Source: Volvox africanus
Taxonomy: Eukaryota > Chlorophyta > Chlorophyceae > Chlamydomonadales > Volvocaceae
DNA: 64,000 nucleotides
NCBI GenBank assembly: GCA_030268105.1
Contig: BSDZ01000016.1
Coordinates: 2,115,501-2,179,500, forward strand
Reading direction: 5' to 3'
Shown here piece after piece: positions 11,901 through 21,139 of the stretch. Position numbers and translations under genes: made by a program. Positions within the stretch are counted from its first letter, which is position 1. Every line of letters begins with the position of its first letter. Below the pieces are notes generated by a model. The model was given only the letters and a program-made list of their open reading frames with translations. It had not been told where the DNA came from and searched no databases.

Positions 11901-13559
11901 ACCCTGGCCACCTACCTGGAGATCACCCATCCGGCCTTTAAACCTTGGGCCCTTACCACTGCCCAGGCAACTGGGCCCTGGCTGGGTGGAGAGACCTTGC
12001 CTGAGGAGATCAGCCGAATTGTAGGGGCTTTAGGGCACCTCCCACCACTAGAAGATGTCAGCAACCCACCTTTAGCCCCTGGAGACTGGTGCTGGGCGGC
12101 TGCTCTCTGGGGAAATCCTTTGCTGCCCAACAATTCGGACAATGGGGGAAGCATCAATGGTAACAACCACCGCCCAGGCCTGGAAACCCGTCACCCACTG
12201 ATGGCTTCATGCAGAAAACTGCTCACAGTTGGGGACCTGGTAAGGGTGTACGACATGCTGGAGCATGACCAAATACCCCTCCCTCAGTACATGACCTGGC
12301 TAGACTGGACCCAACAGTTTCTAGACCCCTCAGCTAGCCCCACCCAACTGCGAGACAAGGAGTCTACCCGTATGGCTCTCTCGGCTCTATGCAACGATAT
12401 CAGCCCGGCATGGATAGCAGCAGCACGGAAGGTAGTCAACCGCTTACAACCCCAACAGCCGGACAGGGTGGAGGACAGAATGCAGCAGCAGATGCCAGCA
12501 CCACCAGACCGCACCACAGTCATGGCCATGATCGTCAGGCGTTTGGGCTGGAGATTGCCAGGGGACTCGGGTATAGTGCCTCTCTACAACCTCACGGTAA
12601 GCCAAGCTACTCAGCTGCAAGGGGTTTCAACAGCGGAGGAGCGATTGGAGCTCTTGTCAGCTTTTGTGCAGGAGGCGCAAGGGATGCCAACAGACGGTCC
12701 AGCTCCTCCCTGTCCTGTCACTAACCTCCAGCGCTTTCAGGCAACCCTAGACAGGCTGTGGACAGCAGTTCGGTGGGAAAATAAAAACAAAGAGACGCTG
12801 TGGCGTTTGGTGGTCGATGGGATACCCATACCTGGCAACACACATCTTTCCAGGGTGCCCATCAAACCATGTGGGTGTGGCAGCTATGGAGCTGATACTG
12901 ATCAACCTTGCTCCCCACGCCTGCACCACTTCTGGGAGTGCCCTATAGCCAAGGCGGTGCGAGAACAGATTGACAGACATCTGCCATTGCCGACATCAGC
13001 CACCATTGAAGGGGGCTTGACCAGGCAACAGCTATGGCTTGTCCAAGCACCTCCCGGTTGCGAGCAGGCCCCATGGGACGTGATAGCTTTGGCAGCCTTA
13101 TCTTCTATGGAATATGGCAGGCACTGTCTCCGGGCGGCAACAAGAGAACACAGGCCACAGTGGCCTTCTACCCACAGACGGCGGCAGCAACAACAGACCC
13201 ACACAGCAGAGCAGGGACCCCGTCAACGGGCTATTACTGACTTCTTCAACCGTTCAGGGGGGTTCCCTCAAGAGGAAGAGGAAGATGCCAACACCCATCC
13301 AATCATCTCTACGACACAGCCAGCAATGGACACTCCAACACAAACAGCAACCTCACCCCTGGACCGTGCACAGGCCCGTACAGTTGCCGACTTTTGGGCA
13401 CGCTTGCATTCTTTTGCAGCGTTGGGAATACCTCACTATGGCTGGGATCAAGTGGGACCACAACATCCCATCCTAGCCATAGTTGGCACGCAAATGCGGT
13501 GTGCAGATCCGGTTGACATCACCAACCATGGAGCAGCAAGAACAGAGCAGGGGCTTTAG
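8910..13559 (+). CDS. LINE ORF2: APE endonuclease-reverse transcriptase (1,549 aa)
   Basis: ORF2 nicks the target and reverse-transcribes the element RNA. The APE-type endonuclease covers about residues 15-285, with LQETHH (Glu56), GDFNF (Asp188, Asn190) and SDH (275-277). The reverse transcriptase covers about 500-800, with KAPGWDG, YKKGDPKQPGNYRPI, LDFAKAYDTVD, GVRQGCPLAP and the catalytic FADD at 759-762. A C-terminal Cys/His segment (about 1321-1345, CGCG...HHFWECPIA) resembles the zinc-binding region after the RT in many plant LINEs. Residues 1439-1446 read QRAITDFF, a PIP-box consensus. The start overlaps the ORF1 stop (TAATG). The frame is intact, so the protein may be functional. Confidence 0.93.
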   Translation: MSRGNKRSQRQGAISGHPLRIATHNMRGLLASHGSRLQAAVRQWAEQRLDIVCLQETHHTTLQHQCLFERDLRYATKQIHTQNWKIAAYSWSNSTHTAGVLILIRQGLASALAPKLATPQHTCTRGRFTDCILHWGGHRLHICNIYLPPGTTSMAAETRRQLFENALAATTTQAMEDNRDTTLIWAGDFNFVENPEWDSSAGRDGRQADRPITEMRQRAGPQMVDTHRYLHPRRRDFTHLYHAPTPGGSRLDRIYINEAKLPYLCHTAISFHTASDHRLATLHLLPCKNEVKGPGIKRIHMAFTDHEDLATSMAEWIRNQCQEAPSVEENPGNLIAWWPGFKRRLTFLAHQLNKVAQQRRQQPGAHTQEAYLGVQQAQQALDTMPHSPHLLQQLIDAQARLARVHIEDNARVAKKTRVHWLHAGERPGPALTTFLQTQIQDQQTAPVALQAHSGRLVTNPAQLPQVVADFWAGVCRAPDFTTPEDRQSVLTQLAAANIRLPEEADEVAGSPTIAVTELGFALKKSQPGKAPGWDGIPTDLYRKFWPEIGHTMAALFTAIGKTGQVPTGFLDGIIKVLYKKGDPKQPGNYRPITLLCSDYRLLAKVLANRLGPALGRIISPEQSAFLPKRLIGASVLFLRHLPHLLRKLNRQGLLAFLDFAKAYDTVDRNFLMGAMEAMGAGPQLCSWTRILLSNMRARAMVNGFKSRLVKMEAGVRQGCPLAPLLYLFVAQALFSWLKSQEIGLRLLPSDEDRVTACQFADDAEVALEGEESVPAFLEAMDTFARASGQRLNLDKMEILPIGAVDDHHQGSTINGLKVVTTATALNLPMDNQLQPPQPDWPEMLALAYTRMQRLAHYPLSAFGRAAAVSNYCLQTVTWHMEHGGPPPDTTLTDIERLAARLVDRKQGPEDQGQRFTGVPSRLLVGHPSTGGFGLLPLRQHIRARQAMWAVRFIRGALMARRERERVMLLDTAMNTVAEEEEEPVTSGNVRSLHPWIRTLATYLEITHPAFKPWALTTAQATGPWLGGETLPEEISRIVGALGHLPPLEDVSNPPLAPGDWCWAAALWGNPLLPNNSDNGGSINGNNHRPGLETRHPLMASCRKLLTVGDLVRVYDMLEHDQIPLPQYMTWLDWTQQFLDPSASPTQLRDKESTRMALSALCNDISPAWIAAARKVVNRLQPQQPDRVEDRMQQQMPAPPDRTTVMAMIVRRLGWRLPGDSGIVPLYNLTVSQATQLQGVSTAEERLELLSAFVQEAQGMPTDGPAPPCPVTNLQRFQATLDRLWTAVRWENKNKETLWRLVVDGIPIPGNTHLSRVPIKPCGCGSYGADTDQPCSPRLHHFWECPIAKAVREQIDRHLPLPTSATIEGGLTRQQLWLVQAPPGCEQAPWDVIALAALSSMEYGRHCLRAATREHRPQWPSTHRRRQQQQTHTAEQGPRQRAITDFFNRSGGFPQEEEEDANTHPIISTTQPAMDTPTQTATSPLDRAQARTVADFWARLHSFAALGIPHYGWDQVGPQHPILAIVGTQMRCADPVDITNHGAARTEQGL

Positions 13560-14220
13560 GGCAGGAGTTTTGAGGAGGAGGTTCTGTGGGAGGAAAGGGG
13601 GAGAGTGAGGGAGGTAGAGACAAGGAGAGGACGGTCTAGATCTTGAGGAGGGGAAGGGAGAGGGTGGAGGGTTTCGTGGCTAGAGGTTCCTGTGTCCAGG
13701 CTTCGGGGCCTTAGGGCTTTAGGGGGGTTCAGCGAGAGAGGTCTTTCCTTGTTGTGCAGTTCAGGTGTCTGCGGGGCCAGCTTTGGGTGGGGCCGGAAGG
13801 CTTTCTAGGGGGGCGCCAGTTCGGCTTGTCATCCCCCCCTCCGCCTCTTGTTGGGTTCTTCTGGCTTGGCTGTGGAAGGGTGTGCTTTCCTGCTGGTGCT
13901 TCTCCTCTGAGGGGAACTGTGTGTGTCTGCCAGGCTCCTGTCTAGTCAGTGTCGGGTTAGAGGAGAGGTTTCCCCGTCCTTTGAGCAGCTAGGTGTCCCC
14001 CGTTTTCTGTTGGGCCTTCCTGTGGTTTCTTGGTAGCCCTGAGTGCTCTGTGAGTGGCCAGGCGAGAGCCTATGAGGGCTCGCTGGCCCTAGTGAGAGGG
14101 GGAGCACGTGGCAGGACAGACAGACAAAGCCACGTGTTCCTCCCCTGCGCTGTGGCTCGGTCCGGTCAGGACCCCCGGTGCTCGTCTTTGAAGGGCGAGT
14201 CGCCCACAGTGTAACACCCA
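13560..14220 (+). other. LINE 3'UTR and 3' terminus
   Basis: This conserved ~660-bp 3'UTR is also found in every truncated copy on both strands of the window. The first part is purine-rich; the end contains cgggggtcctgaccgga-type GC-rich sequence read from the other strand, and the terminus is gtgtaacaccca. All copies end at this terminus, which is probably the start site for target-primed reverse transcription. No poly(A) tail follows; (ATAC)n does. Confidence 0.85.
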
Positions 14221-14236
14221 ATACATATACATACAT

Positions 14237-17200
14237 ACATACAAAGTATGTATGGTTAGCTTCGCAGTATCATCAGCACGTTAGTGTCGCCGGTGATCGC
14301 GCAGATGATTTAGAACTTGCGGGCTAAAGGAGCAGCAATCGCTTGTTCTAGTCCTACAATTAGCGTTTTCTGTCTGGCTGAACTAGCGGCGACCGTCGTG
14401 CTTGCGGAGGCTTGCATCTCGGTGGCTTACGTCTAGACACCAGCACGAACAGCTGCCTTCCCTCCTTGGGATTTGCCTTCTTTTACTCTTATTTCTACAG
14501 CGGGGTTAGCGAGGACTTTCGCGGCTGACGCGACTTGGGACATCTCGCGAATTTTCCCGACTTTGGCCAACAACGCGATCAACCACCACTTCTAGGGAAT
14601 TGTCTTCATCTGCTTTCTTCTCATCGGCGGAGCTAGAGGCAACTCTCGCGGCGGCGGGGATTCAGAGCTTTTCGCCATTTTTTCGTTTAGCCATCCTCAC
14701 AGACAATCGCCCTGCTTCCGCAGGAAGAGATGGGCGGCAGGCGGATAGGCCTATCACTGAGATGCGACAGCGAGCAGGCCCACAGATGGTTGATACCCAC
14801 CGATACCTCCACCCCAGGCGCCGTGACTTCACTCACCTGTACCATGCACCCAGCCCAGGAGGTTCACGCCTGAATCGCATCTACATCAATGAAGCCATGC
14901 TGCCGTATATTTGCCACACGGCCATCTCATTCCACACAGCTTCAGACCACCGTCTTGCCACACTTCATCTCCTACCTCGCAAAAATGAGGTCAAGGGCCC
15001 AGGCATCAAGCGTATACGCATGGCCTTCACTGACCATGAAGATTTGGCTACAAGCATGGCGGAGTGGATCCGGAACCAATGCCAAGAGGCACACTCAGCC
15101 GAAGAGAACCCGGGCAACCTTATTGCTTGGTGGCCTGGTTTTAAACGCCGACTAACCATCCTAGCTCACCAACTCAACAAGGTAGTGCAACAGCGCAGGC
15201 AGCAGCCAGATGCGCATACCCAGGAGGCCTACCTTGGGGTCCAACAGGCCCAACAAGCCCTCGATGCTAGGCCGCACTCACCACACCTACTACAGCAGCT
15301 CGTAGATGCCCAAGCAAGACTGGCTAGGGTGCATATTGAGGACAACGCCAGGGCATCAAAAAAGACCCGGGTCCACTGGTTACACGCAGGAGAGCGTCCT
15401 GGCCCAGCTCTGACAACCTTCCTGCAAACCCAAATCCAGGACCAGCAAACAGCCCCAGTGGCACTCCAGGCACACTCAGGCCGACTGGTCACTAATCCAG
15501 CACAGCTACCACAGGTGGTAGCGGACTTTTGGGCAGGGGTATGCAGAGCCCCAGACTTCACCACTCCTGAAGATCGCCAGTCAGTGCTAACCCAGTTAGC
15601 AGCAGCCAACATCCGACTCCCTAAGGAAGCTGACGAAGTGGTTGGGTCCCCGACCATCGCTGTGACTGAGCTGGGTTTCGCACTGAAGAAGAGCCAGCCA
15701 GGCAAAGCACCCGGATGGGATGGCATCCCAACGGATCTGTACCGCAAGTTCTGGCCAGAGATTGGCCATACCATGGCAGCCCTCTTCACGGCTATCGGCA
15801 AAACAGGGCAGGTGCCAACAGGCTTTCTGGATGGTATCATTAAGGTGCTTTACAAGAAGGGAGACCCCAAACAGCCTGGTAACTACCGCCCTATCACACT
15901 GCTTTGCTCGGACTACCGCTTGCTGGCCAAGGTGCTGGCGAATCGCCTAGGGCCAGCCCTGGGACGAATCGTCAGCCCCGAGCAGTCAGCTTTTCTGCCC
16001 AAGAGGCTCATTGGGGCCAGTGTTCTCTTTCTACGCCATCTGCCTCATCTCTTACGGAAATTGAACCGCCAAGGTCTGCTGGCCTTCCTGGACTTCGCAA
16101 AAGCTTATGACACAGTGGACCGCAACTTCCTGATGGGGGCAATGGAGGCGATGGGAGCAGGCCCACAGCTTTGCAGTTGGACCCGGATATTGCTTAGCAA
16201 CACGCGGGCAAGAGCCATGGTGAACGGTTTCAAATCCAGGCTTGTTAAAATGGAAGCAGGGGTAAGACAGGGTTGCCCTCTAGCACCCCTGCTGTATCTC
16301 TTTGTTGCCCAGGCCTTGTTCAGCTGGCTAAAGAGCCAAGAGATAGGCCTCCGCCTATTGCCTTCAGATGAGGACAGGGTCACAGCCTGTCAGTTTGCTG
16401 ACGATGCAGAAGTGGCCCTTGAAGGAGAGGAATCCGTGCCAGCCTTCCTTGAAGCCATGGATACGTTTGCCCGGGCATCAGGTCAACGCCTGAACCTGGA
16501 TAAGATGGAACTCCTACCCATAGGGGCTGTGGACGACCACCATCAGGGAAGCACAATAAATGGCCTGAAGGTGGTCACCACTGCGACAGCCCTTAACTTG
16601 CCAACGGACAACCAAGTGCAGCCGTCCCAACCAGACTGGCCTGAGATGCTAGCACTGGCCTACACAAGGATGCAACGCCTAGCCCATTATCCGCTTTCTG
16701 CCTTTGGTCGGGCTGCAGCAGTCTCAAGCTATTGCCTGCAAACAGTCACTTGGCATATGGAGCATGGTGGACCACCTCCAGATACCACTCTGACCTACAT
16801 TGAACGCTTAGCTGCTCGCCTTGTAGATCGGCAACAGGGCCCAGAAGACCAGGGCCAGCGCTTCACTGGAGTACCTAGCAGACTCTTGGTGGGACACCCA
16901 TCAACTGGTGGTTTTGGCCTACTGCCCCTCAGGCAACACATTCGGGCAAGACAAGCCATGTGGGCAGTGCGATTCATCCGAGGGGCCCTGATGGCCAGGA
17001 GAGAGAGAGAGAGGGTAATGCTTCTGGACACGGCGATGAATACGGTTGCTGAAGAAGAGGAAGAGCCTGCTACTAGTAGTAATGTTCGAAGCCTCCACCC
17101 CTGGATCCGGACCCTGGCCACCTACCTGGAGATCACCCATCCGGCCTTTAAACCTTGGGCCCTTACCACTGCCCAGGCAACTGGGCCCTGGCTGGGTGGA

Positions 17201-18320
17201 GAGACCTTGCCTGAGGAGATCAGCCAAATTGTAGGGGCCTTAGGGCACCTCCCACCACTAGAAGATGTCAGCAACCCACCTTTAGCCCCTGGAGACTGGT
17301 GCTGGGCGGCTGCTCTCTGGGGAAATCCTTTGCTGCCCAACAATTCGGACAATGGGGGAAGTATCAATGGTAACAACCACCGCCCAGGCCTGGAAACCCG
17401 TCACCCACTGATGGCTTCATGCAGAAAACTGCCCACAGTTGGGGACCTGGTAAGGGTGTACGACAAGCTGGAGCATGACCAAATACCCCTCCCTCAGTAC
17501 ATGACCTGGCTAGACTGGACCCAACAGTTTCTAGACCCCTCAGCTAGCCCCACCCAACTGCGAGACAAGGAGTCTACCCGTATGGCTCTCTCGGCTCTAT
17601 GCAACGATATCAGCCCGGCATGGATAGCAGCAGCACGGGAGGTAGTCAACCGCTTACAACCCCAACAGCCGGACAGGGTAGAGGACAGAATGCAGCAGCA
17701 GATGCCAGCACCACCAGACCGCACCACAGTCATGGCCATGATCGTCAGGCGTTTGGGATGGAGATTGCCAGGGGACTCAGGTATAGTGCCTCTCTACAAC
17801 CTCACGGTAAGCCAAGCTACTCAGCTGCAAGGGGTTTCAACAGCGGAGGAGCGATTGGAGCTCTTGTCAGCTTTTGTGCAGGAGGCGCAAGGGATGCCAA
17901 CAGACGGACCAACTCCTCCCTGTCCTGTCACTGACCTCCAGCGCTTTCAGGCAACCCTAGACAGGCTGTGGACAGCAGTTCGGTGGGAAAATAAAAACAA
18001 AGAGACGCTGTGGCGTTTGGTGGTCGATGGGATACCCATGCCTGGCAACACACATCTTTCCAGGGTGCCCATCAAACCATGTGGGTGTGGCAGCTATGGA
18101 GCTGATACTGATCAACCTTGCTCCCCACGCCTGCACCACTTCTGGGAGTGCCTTATAGCCAAGGCGGTGCGAGAACAGATCGACAGACATTTGCCATTAC
18201 CGACATCAGCCACCATTGAAGGGGGCATGACCAGGCAACAGCTATGGCTTGTCCAAGCACCTCCCGGTTGCGAGCAGGCCCCATGGGATGTGATAGCTTT
18301 GGCAGCCTTATCTTCTATGG
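14237..18320 (+). mobile_element. Internally deleted, 3'-truncated LINE copy
   Basis: The copy starts with a diverged version of the LINE 5'UTR (14240-14715). At about 14716 it jumps to the position equivalent to 9507 in the intact copy, losing ORF1 and the first ~200 residues of ORF2. From there it follows ORF2 closely (estimated about 97% identical) to 18320, where ORF2 is cut about 240 residues before its normal end. The 5'UTR is much more diverged than the coding part, so the element looks mosaic. Confidence 0.85.
14716..18320 (+). pseudogene. Deleted ORF2: RT without endonuclease active site
   Basis: The frame is open over about 1,200 codons but has no ATG at its 5' end; the frame runs back to a TTG at 14600 inside the old 5'UTR. 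The endonuclease Glu56, Asp188 and Asn190 equivalents are deleted; SDH and the full RT with FADD remain. The last ~240 residues with the QRAITDFF motif are missing. The frame runs a further 33 codons into inverted 3'UTR sequence, ending at 18421. At best it could act in trans or in endonuclease-independent insertion. Confidence 0.8.
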
Positions 18321-18410
18321 GTCTGGACACAGGAACCTCTAGCCACGAAACCCTCCACCCTCTCCCTTCCCCTCCTCAAGAACTAGACCGCCCTCTCCTT
18401 GTCTCTACCT
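18321..18410 (-). mobile_element. Inverted scrap of LINE 3'UTR
   Basis: About 90 bp beginning tctggacacaggaacc match the reverse complement of the first part of the LINE 3'UTR. They are joined head-to-head to the broken ORF2. The same strand orientation is seen in the complete minus copy at 18815-19924. Confidence 0.75.
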
Positions 18411-18411
18411 T

Positions 18412-18759
18412 ATGTGTGTAGGATAGGGGGGTACATCACCCGTGTCCACTAACCTGGCAGTCCCTACCTTCCCTGGTGTTTCGGGGCACCCTCATCCAGT
18501 CTCCCATGCCGACTTCTCCGAAATCAGTGGTTTTCCCAGGTTCAGCACCCACCACCGGCATCCAGCGGAATCTGCCCAATCAACTAAGGCGTCAACTCCG
18601 CTACTGGTCAGCTCGCAGGTCACTTCAATTGGGGTCATCACCGTCCATCGACTTGGGGGCACCCTTCCCTTAACTTAATGGTCTTTGGCCCGCTCTCGTT
18701 CGGGGTAGAACCTGGAACTCCAGGGGCATATTAGTCGTGCCAAAACAGTCGTGCCTGAA
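18412..18759 (+). repeat. Dispersed ~345-bp repeat, copy 1
   Basis: This matches 21131-21478 at roughly 93-95% identity by eye, from gtgtgtaggatagggggg to cagtcgtgcctgaa. Both copies are preceded by a TGTG run. It has no long conserved ORF and no recognisable tRNA-type box pattern. It could be a SINE or the 3' end of another LINE family; the class is unresolved. Confidence 0.75.
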
Positions 18760-18775
18760 TACGATCTACCTGCAT

Positions 18776-18813
18776 TAATGTATGTATGTATGTATGTATG
18801 TATGTATGTATGT
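18776..18813. repeat. (ATGT)n microsatellite at LINE 3' junction
   Basis: About nine ATGT units abut the 3' terminus of the minus-strand LINE copy. Read on the minus strand this is (ACAT)n, the same motif that follows the plus-strand copies. Confidence 0.85.
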
Positions 18814-18814
18814 A

Positions 18815-19924
18815 TGGGTGTTACACTGTGGGCGACTCGCCCTTCAAAGACGAGCACCGGGGGTCCTGACCGGACCAAGCCACAGCGCAGGGGAGGAACA
18901 CGTGGCTTTGTCTGTCTGTCCTGCCACGTGCTACCCCTCTCACTAGGGCCAGCGAGCCCTCACAGGCTCTCGCCTGGCCACTCACAGAGCACTCAGGGCC
19001 ACCAAGAAAACCACAGAAAGGCCCAACATAAAACGGGGGACACCTAGCTGCTCAAAGGACGGGGAAACTTCTCCTCTAACCCGAAACTGACCTGGCAAGA
19101 GCCTGACAGACACACACAGATCCCCTCAGAGGAGAAACACCAGCAGGAAAGCACACCCTTACACAGCCAAGCCGGAAGAACCCAACAAGAAGCGGAGGGG
19201 GGGATGACAAGCCAAACTGGCGCCCCCCTAGAAAGCCTTCCGGCCCCACCCAAAGCTGGCCCCGCAGACACCTGAACTGCACAAAAAGGAAAGACCTCTC
19301 TCGCTGACCCCCCCTAAAACCCTAAGGCCCCGAAGCCTGGACACAGGAACCTCTAGCCACGAAACCCTCCACCCTCTCCCTTCCCCTCCTCGAGAACTAG
19401 ACCGCCCTCTCCTTGTCTCTACCTCCCTCACTCTCCCCCTTTCCTCCCACAGAACCTCCTCCTCAAAACCCCTGCCCTAAAGCCCCTGCTCTGTTCTTGC
19501 TGCTCCATGGTCGGTGATGTCAACCGGATCTGCACACCGCATTTGCGTGCCAACTATGGCTAGGATGGGATGTTGTGGTCCCACTTGATCCCAGCCATAG
19601 TGAGGTATTCCCAACGCTGCAAAAGAATGCAAGCGTGCCCAAAAGTCTGCAACTGTACGGGCCCGTGCACGGTCCAGGCGTGAGGCTGCTGTTTGTGTTG
19701 GAGTGTCCATTGCTGGCTGTGTCGTAGAGATGATTGGATGGGTGTTGGCATCTTCCTCTTCCTCTTGAGGGAACCCTCCTGAACGGTTGAAGAAGTCAGT
19801 AATAGCCCGTTGACGGGGTCCCTGCTCTGCTGTGTGGGTCTGTTGTTGCTGCTGCCGTCCGTGGGTAGAAGGCCCCTGTGGCCTGTGTTCCGTGGTTGCC
19901 GCCCGGAGACAGTGCCTGCCATAT
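18815..19924 (-). mobile_element. 5'-truncated LINE copy, minus strand
   Basis: Reverse complement of the LINE 3' end: 3' terminus at 18815, 3'UTR to about 19476, then the ORF2 C-terminal part up to 19924, where similarity stops at atatggcagg. It differs from the intact copy by several percent, so it is older than the tandem array. Confidence 0.9.
19477..19924 (-). pseudogene. ORF2 C-terminal remnant, minus strand
   Basis: This encodes the last ~148 ORF2 residues, from YGRHCLRAATTEH to TEQGL and the stop. The QRAITDFF motif is unchanged although nearby residues differ. The reading frame continues upstream into unrelated sequence as far as 20097. Confidence 0.75.
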
Positions 19925-19927
19925 TTA

Positions 19928-20391
19928 GCAGGGCTACCTGTAGTGCACTCTCGGACTGGCAAGGAGGTAAAGGAGCAAATTGCGTGAGGAAACCAGCCAA
20001 GGACAGACAGCTTCCTACTACCCAGGCAGACCAGCCAATCAAGAATGACGTGATTGGTGTGATCGGGGTTAACTACCGGTGTGCATGGGAATAACATGCA
20101 AGATGTACCACAGGTAGAACGTTAGCAGTTACAATCAGTTCAAAATTTTGGTTCATTCCATCTGGTACTTATTAATAACATGACCAGAGAGCCTACATTT
20201 ACTCCAAACAGCACCAGACAGTCACGAATACCAACTAACAGTGAACGTCCTTGTTCTATTCTTTCAACATTGTTATTAATAGTCAGATCCAATCACACCC
20301 AGCCCAAACAATATCTGACAGCTCTAGCACTGTTAGAGAATTCTGTTACACTAACAGTTTCTAACAGGCAAGTCTGTTAGCCGCTGTTACA
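19928..20391 (-). mobile_element. Possible LTR remnant (Ty1/copia-like)
   Basis: On the minus strand a purine run (taaaggggg) is followed by TGTAACAGCGGCTAACAG, resembling a polypurine tract and LTR start. The stretch is full of CTGTTA/TAACAG motifs. The far end and a target duplication were not identified. It could equally be unique sequence flanking the LINE. Confidence 0.25.
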
Positions 20392-20451
20392 CCCCCTTTA
20401 AGTTGGTAGGGGTGGTCTTGCTGTTCATCCTTTGTACGTACATACATGCAG

Positions 20452-20704
20452 GCCGAGTCCGCGGTCCAATGGCTGGAAAGCGTGGGTCTTGACCTGGATA
20501 TTCCATTCGTGGATATCTGCTTGGGCTACGACTATTCGGAGAGTGTGATGGTTCTGAGCCTAAGTGTTGACTTCCCCGACCTCATCCTTGCCAGTAAGTT
20601 TTGCAATATAGGCGGGTATTATTTGAATAAATATCATATTTTTATGGATGCCCTAAGTGCGAATTTATCCATGCATGGTTGTTTATTTTATCCGGCAATC
20701 AGGG

Positions 20705-20739
<35 letters not shown>

Positions 20740-21106
20740 CACTAGTACAAAATATAGCACTTCATTAGTAAATGTAATCAACAAACGTGTATTTATTAGG
20801 TAAATCTATTTACTTATGCACTCACTATAACATGTAGTAGTTCTCACAATCAAAACTGAAGCGTGGGATAGCAGGTTTATTCCAATGGCAGGCGCCGAGG
20901 TACCGGTTCAATATTTGCTGCACAGTGCAGATGTATCAAAGTGAATCTCACACTCACTCTTTACACGTCTCACACCGTTTGATATGCGACTTATGCAATA
21001 TATTTGCATCGAGTATTTGGATACCGAGGCGCCGCGACTGGCATAAGGATATAATGATACATGTAAATATAAATAAATATGCAAGTGCATGTTGGTATAA
21101 TTCATG

Positions 21107-21139
<33 letters not shown>

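Larger units (their letters stand above)
6735..14220 (+). mobile_element. Full-length L1-like non-LTR retrotransposon
   Basis: This is an apparently complete LINE of about 7.5 kb: 5'UTR (6735-7257), ORF1, ORF2 and 3'UTR (13560-14220), ending in gtgtaacaccca followed by (ATAC)n. Both ORFs are uninterrupted, and the 3' end is nearly identical to the truncated array units, so it is a plausible recent source copy. ORF2 has an APE-type endonuclease and a reverse transcriptase with FADD, which places it among L1-type LINEs. Zepp and ZeppL of green algae are L1-type elements known to form clusters; a relationship is possible but not shown here. No target-site duplication could be defined because both flanks are simple repeats. 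Confidence 0.92.
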
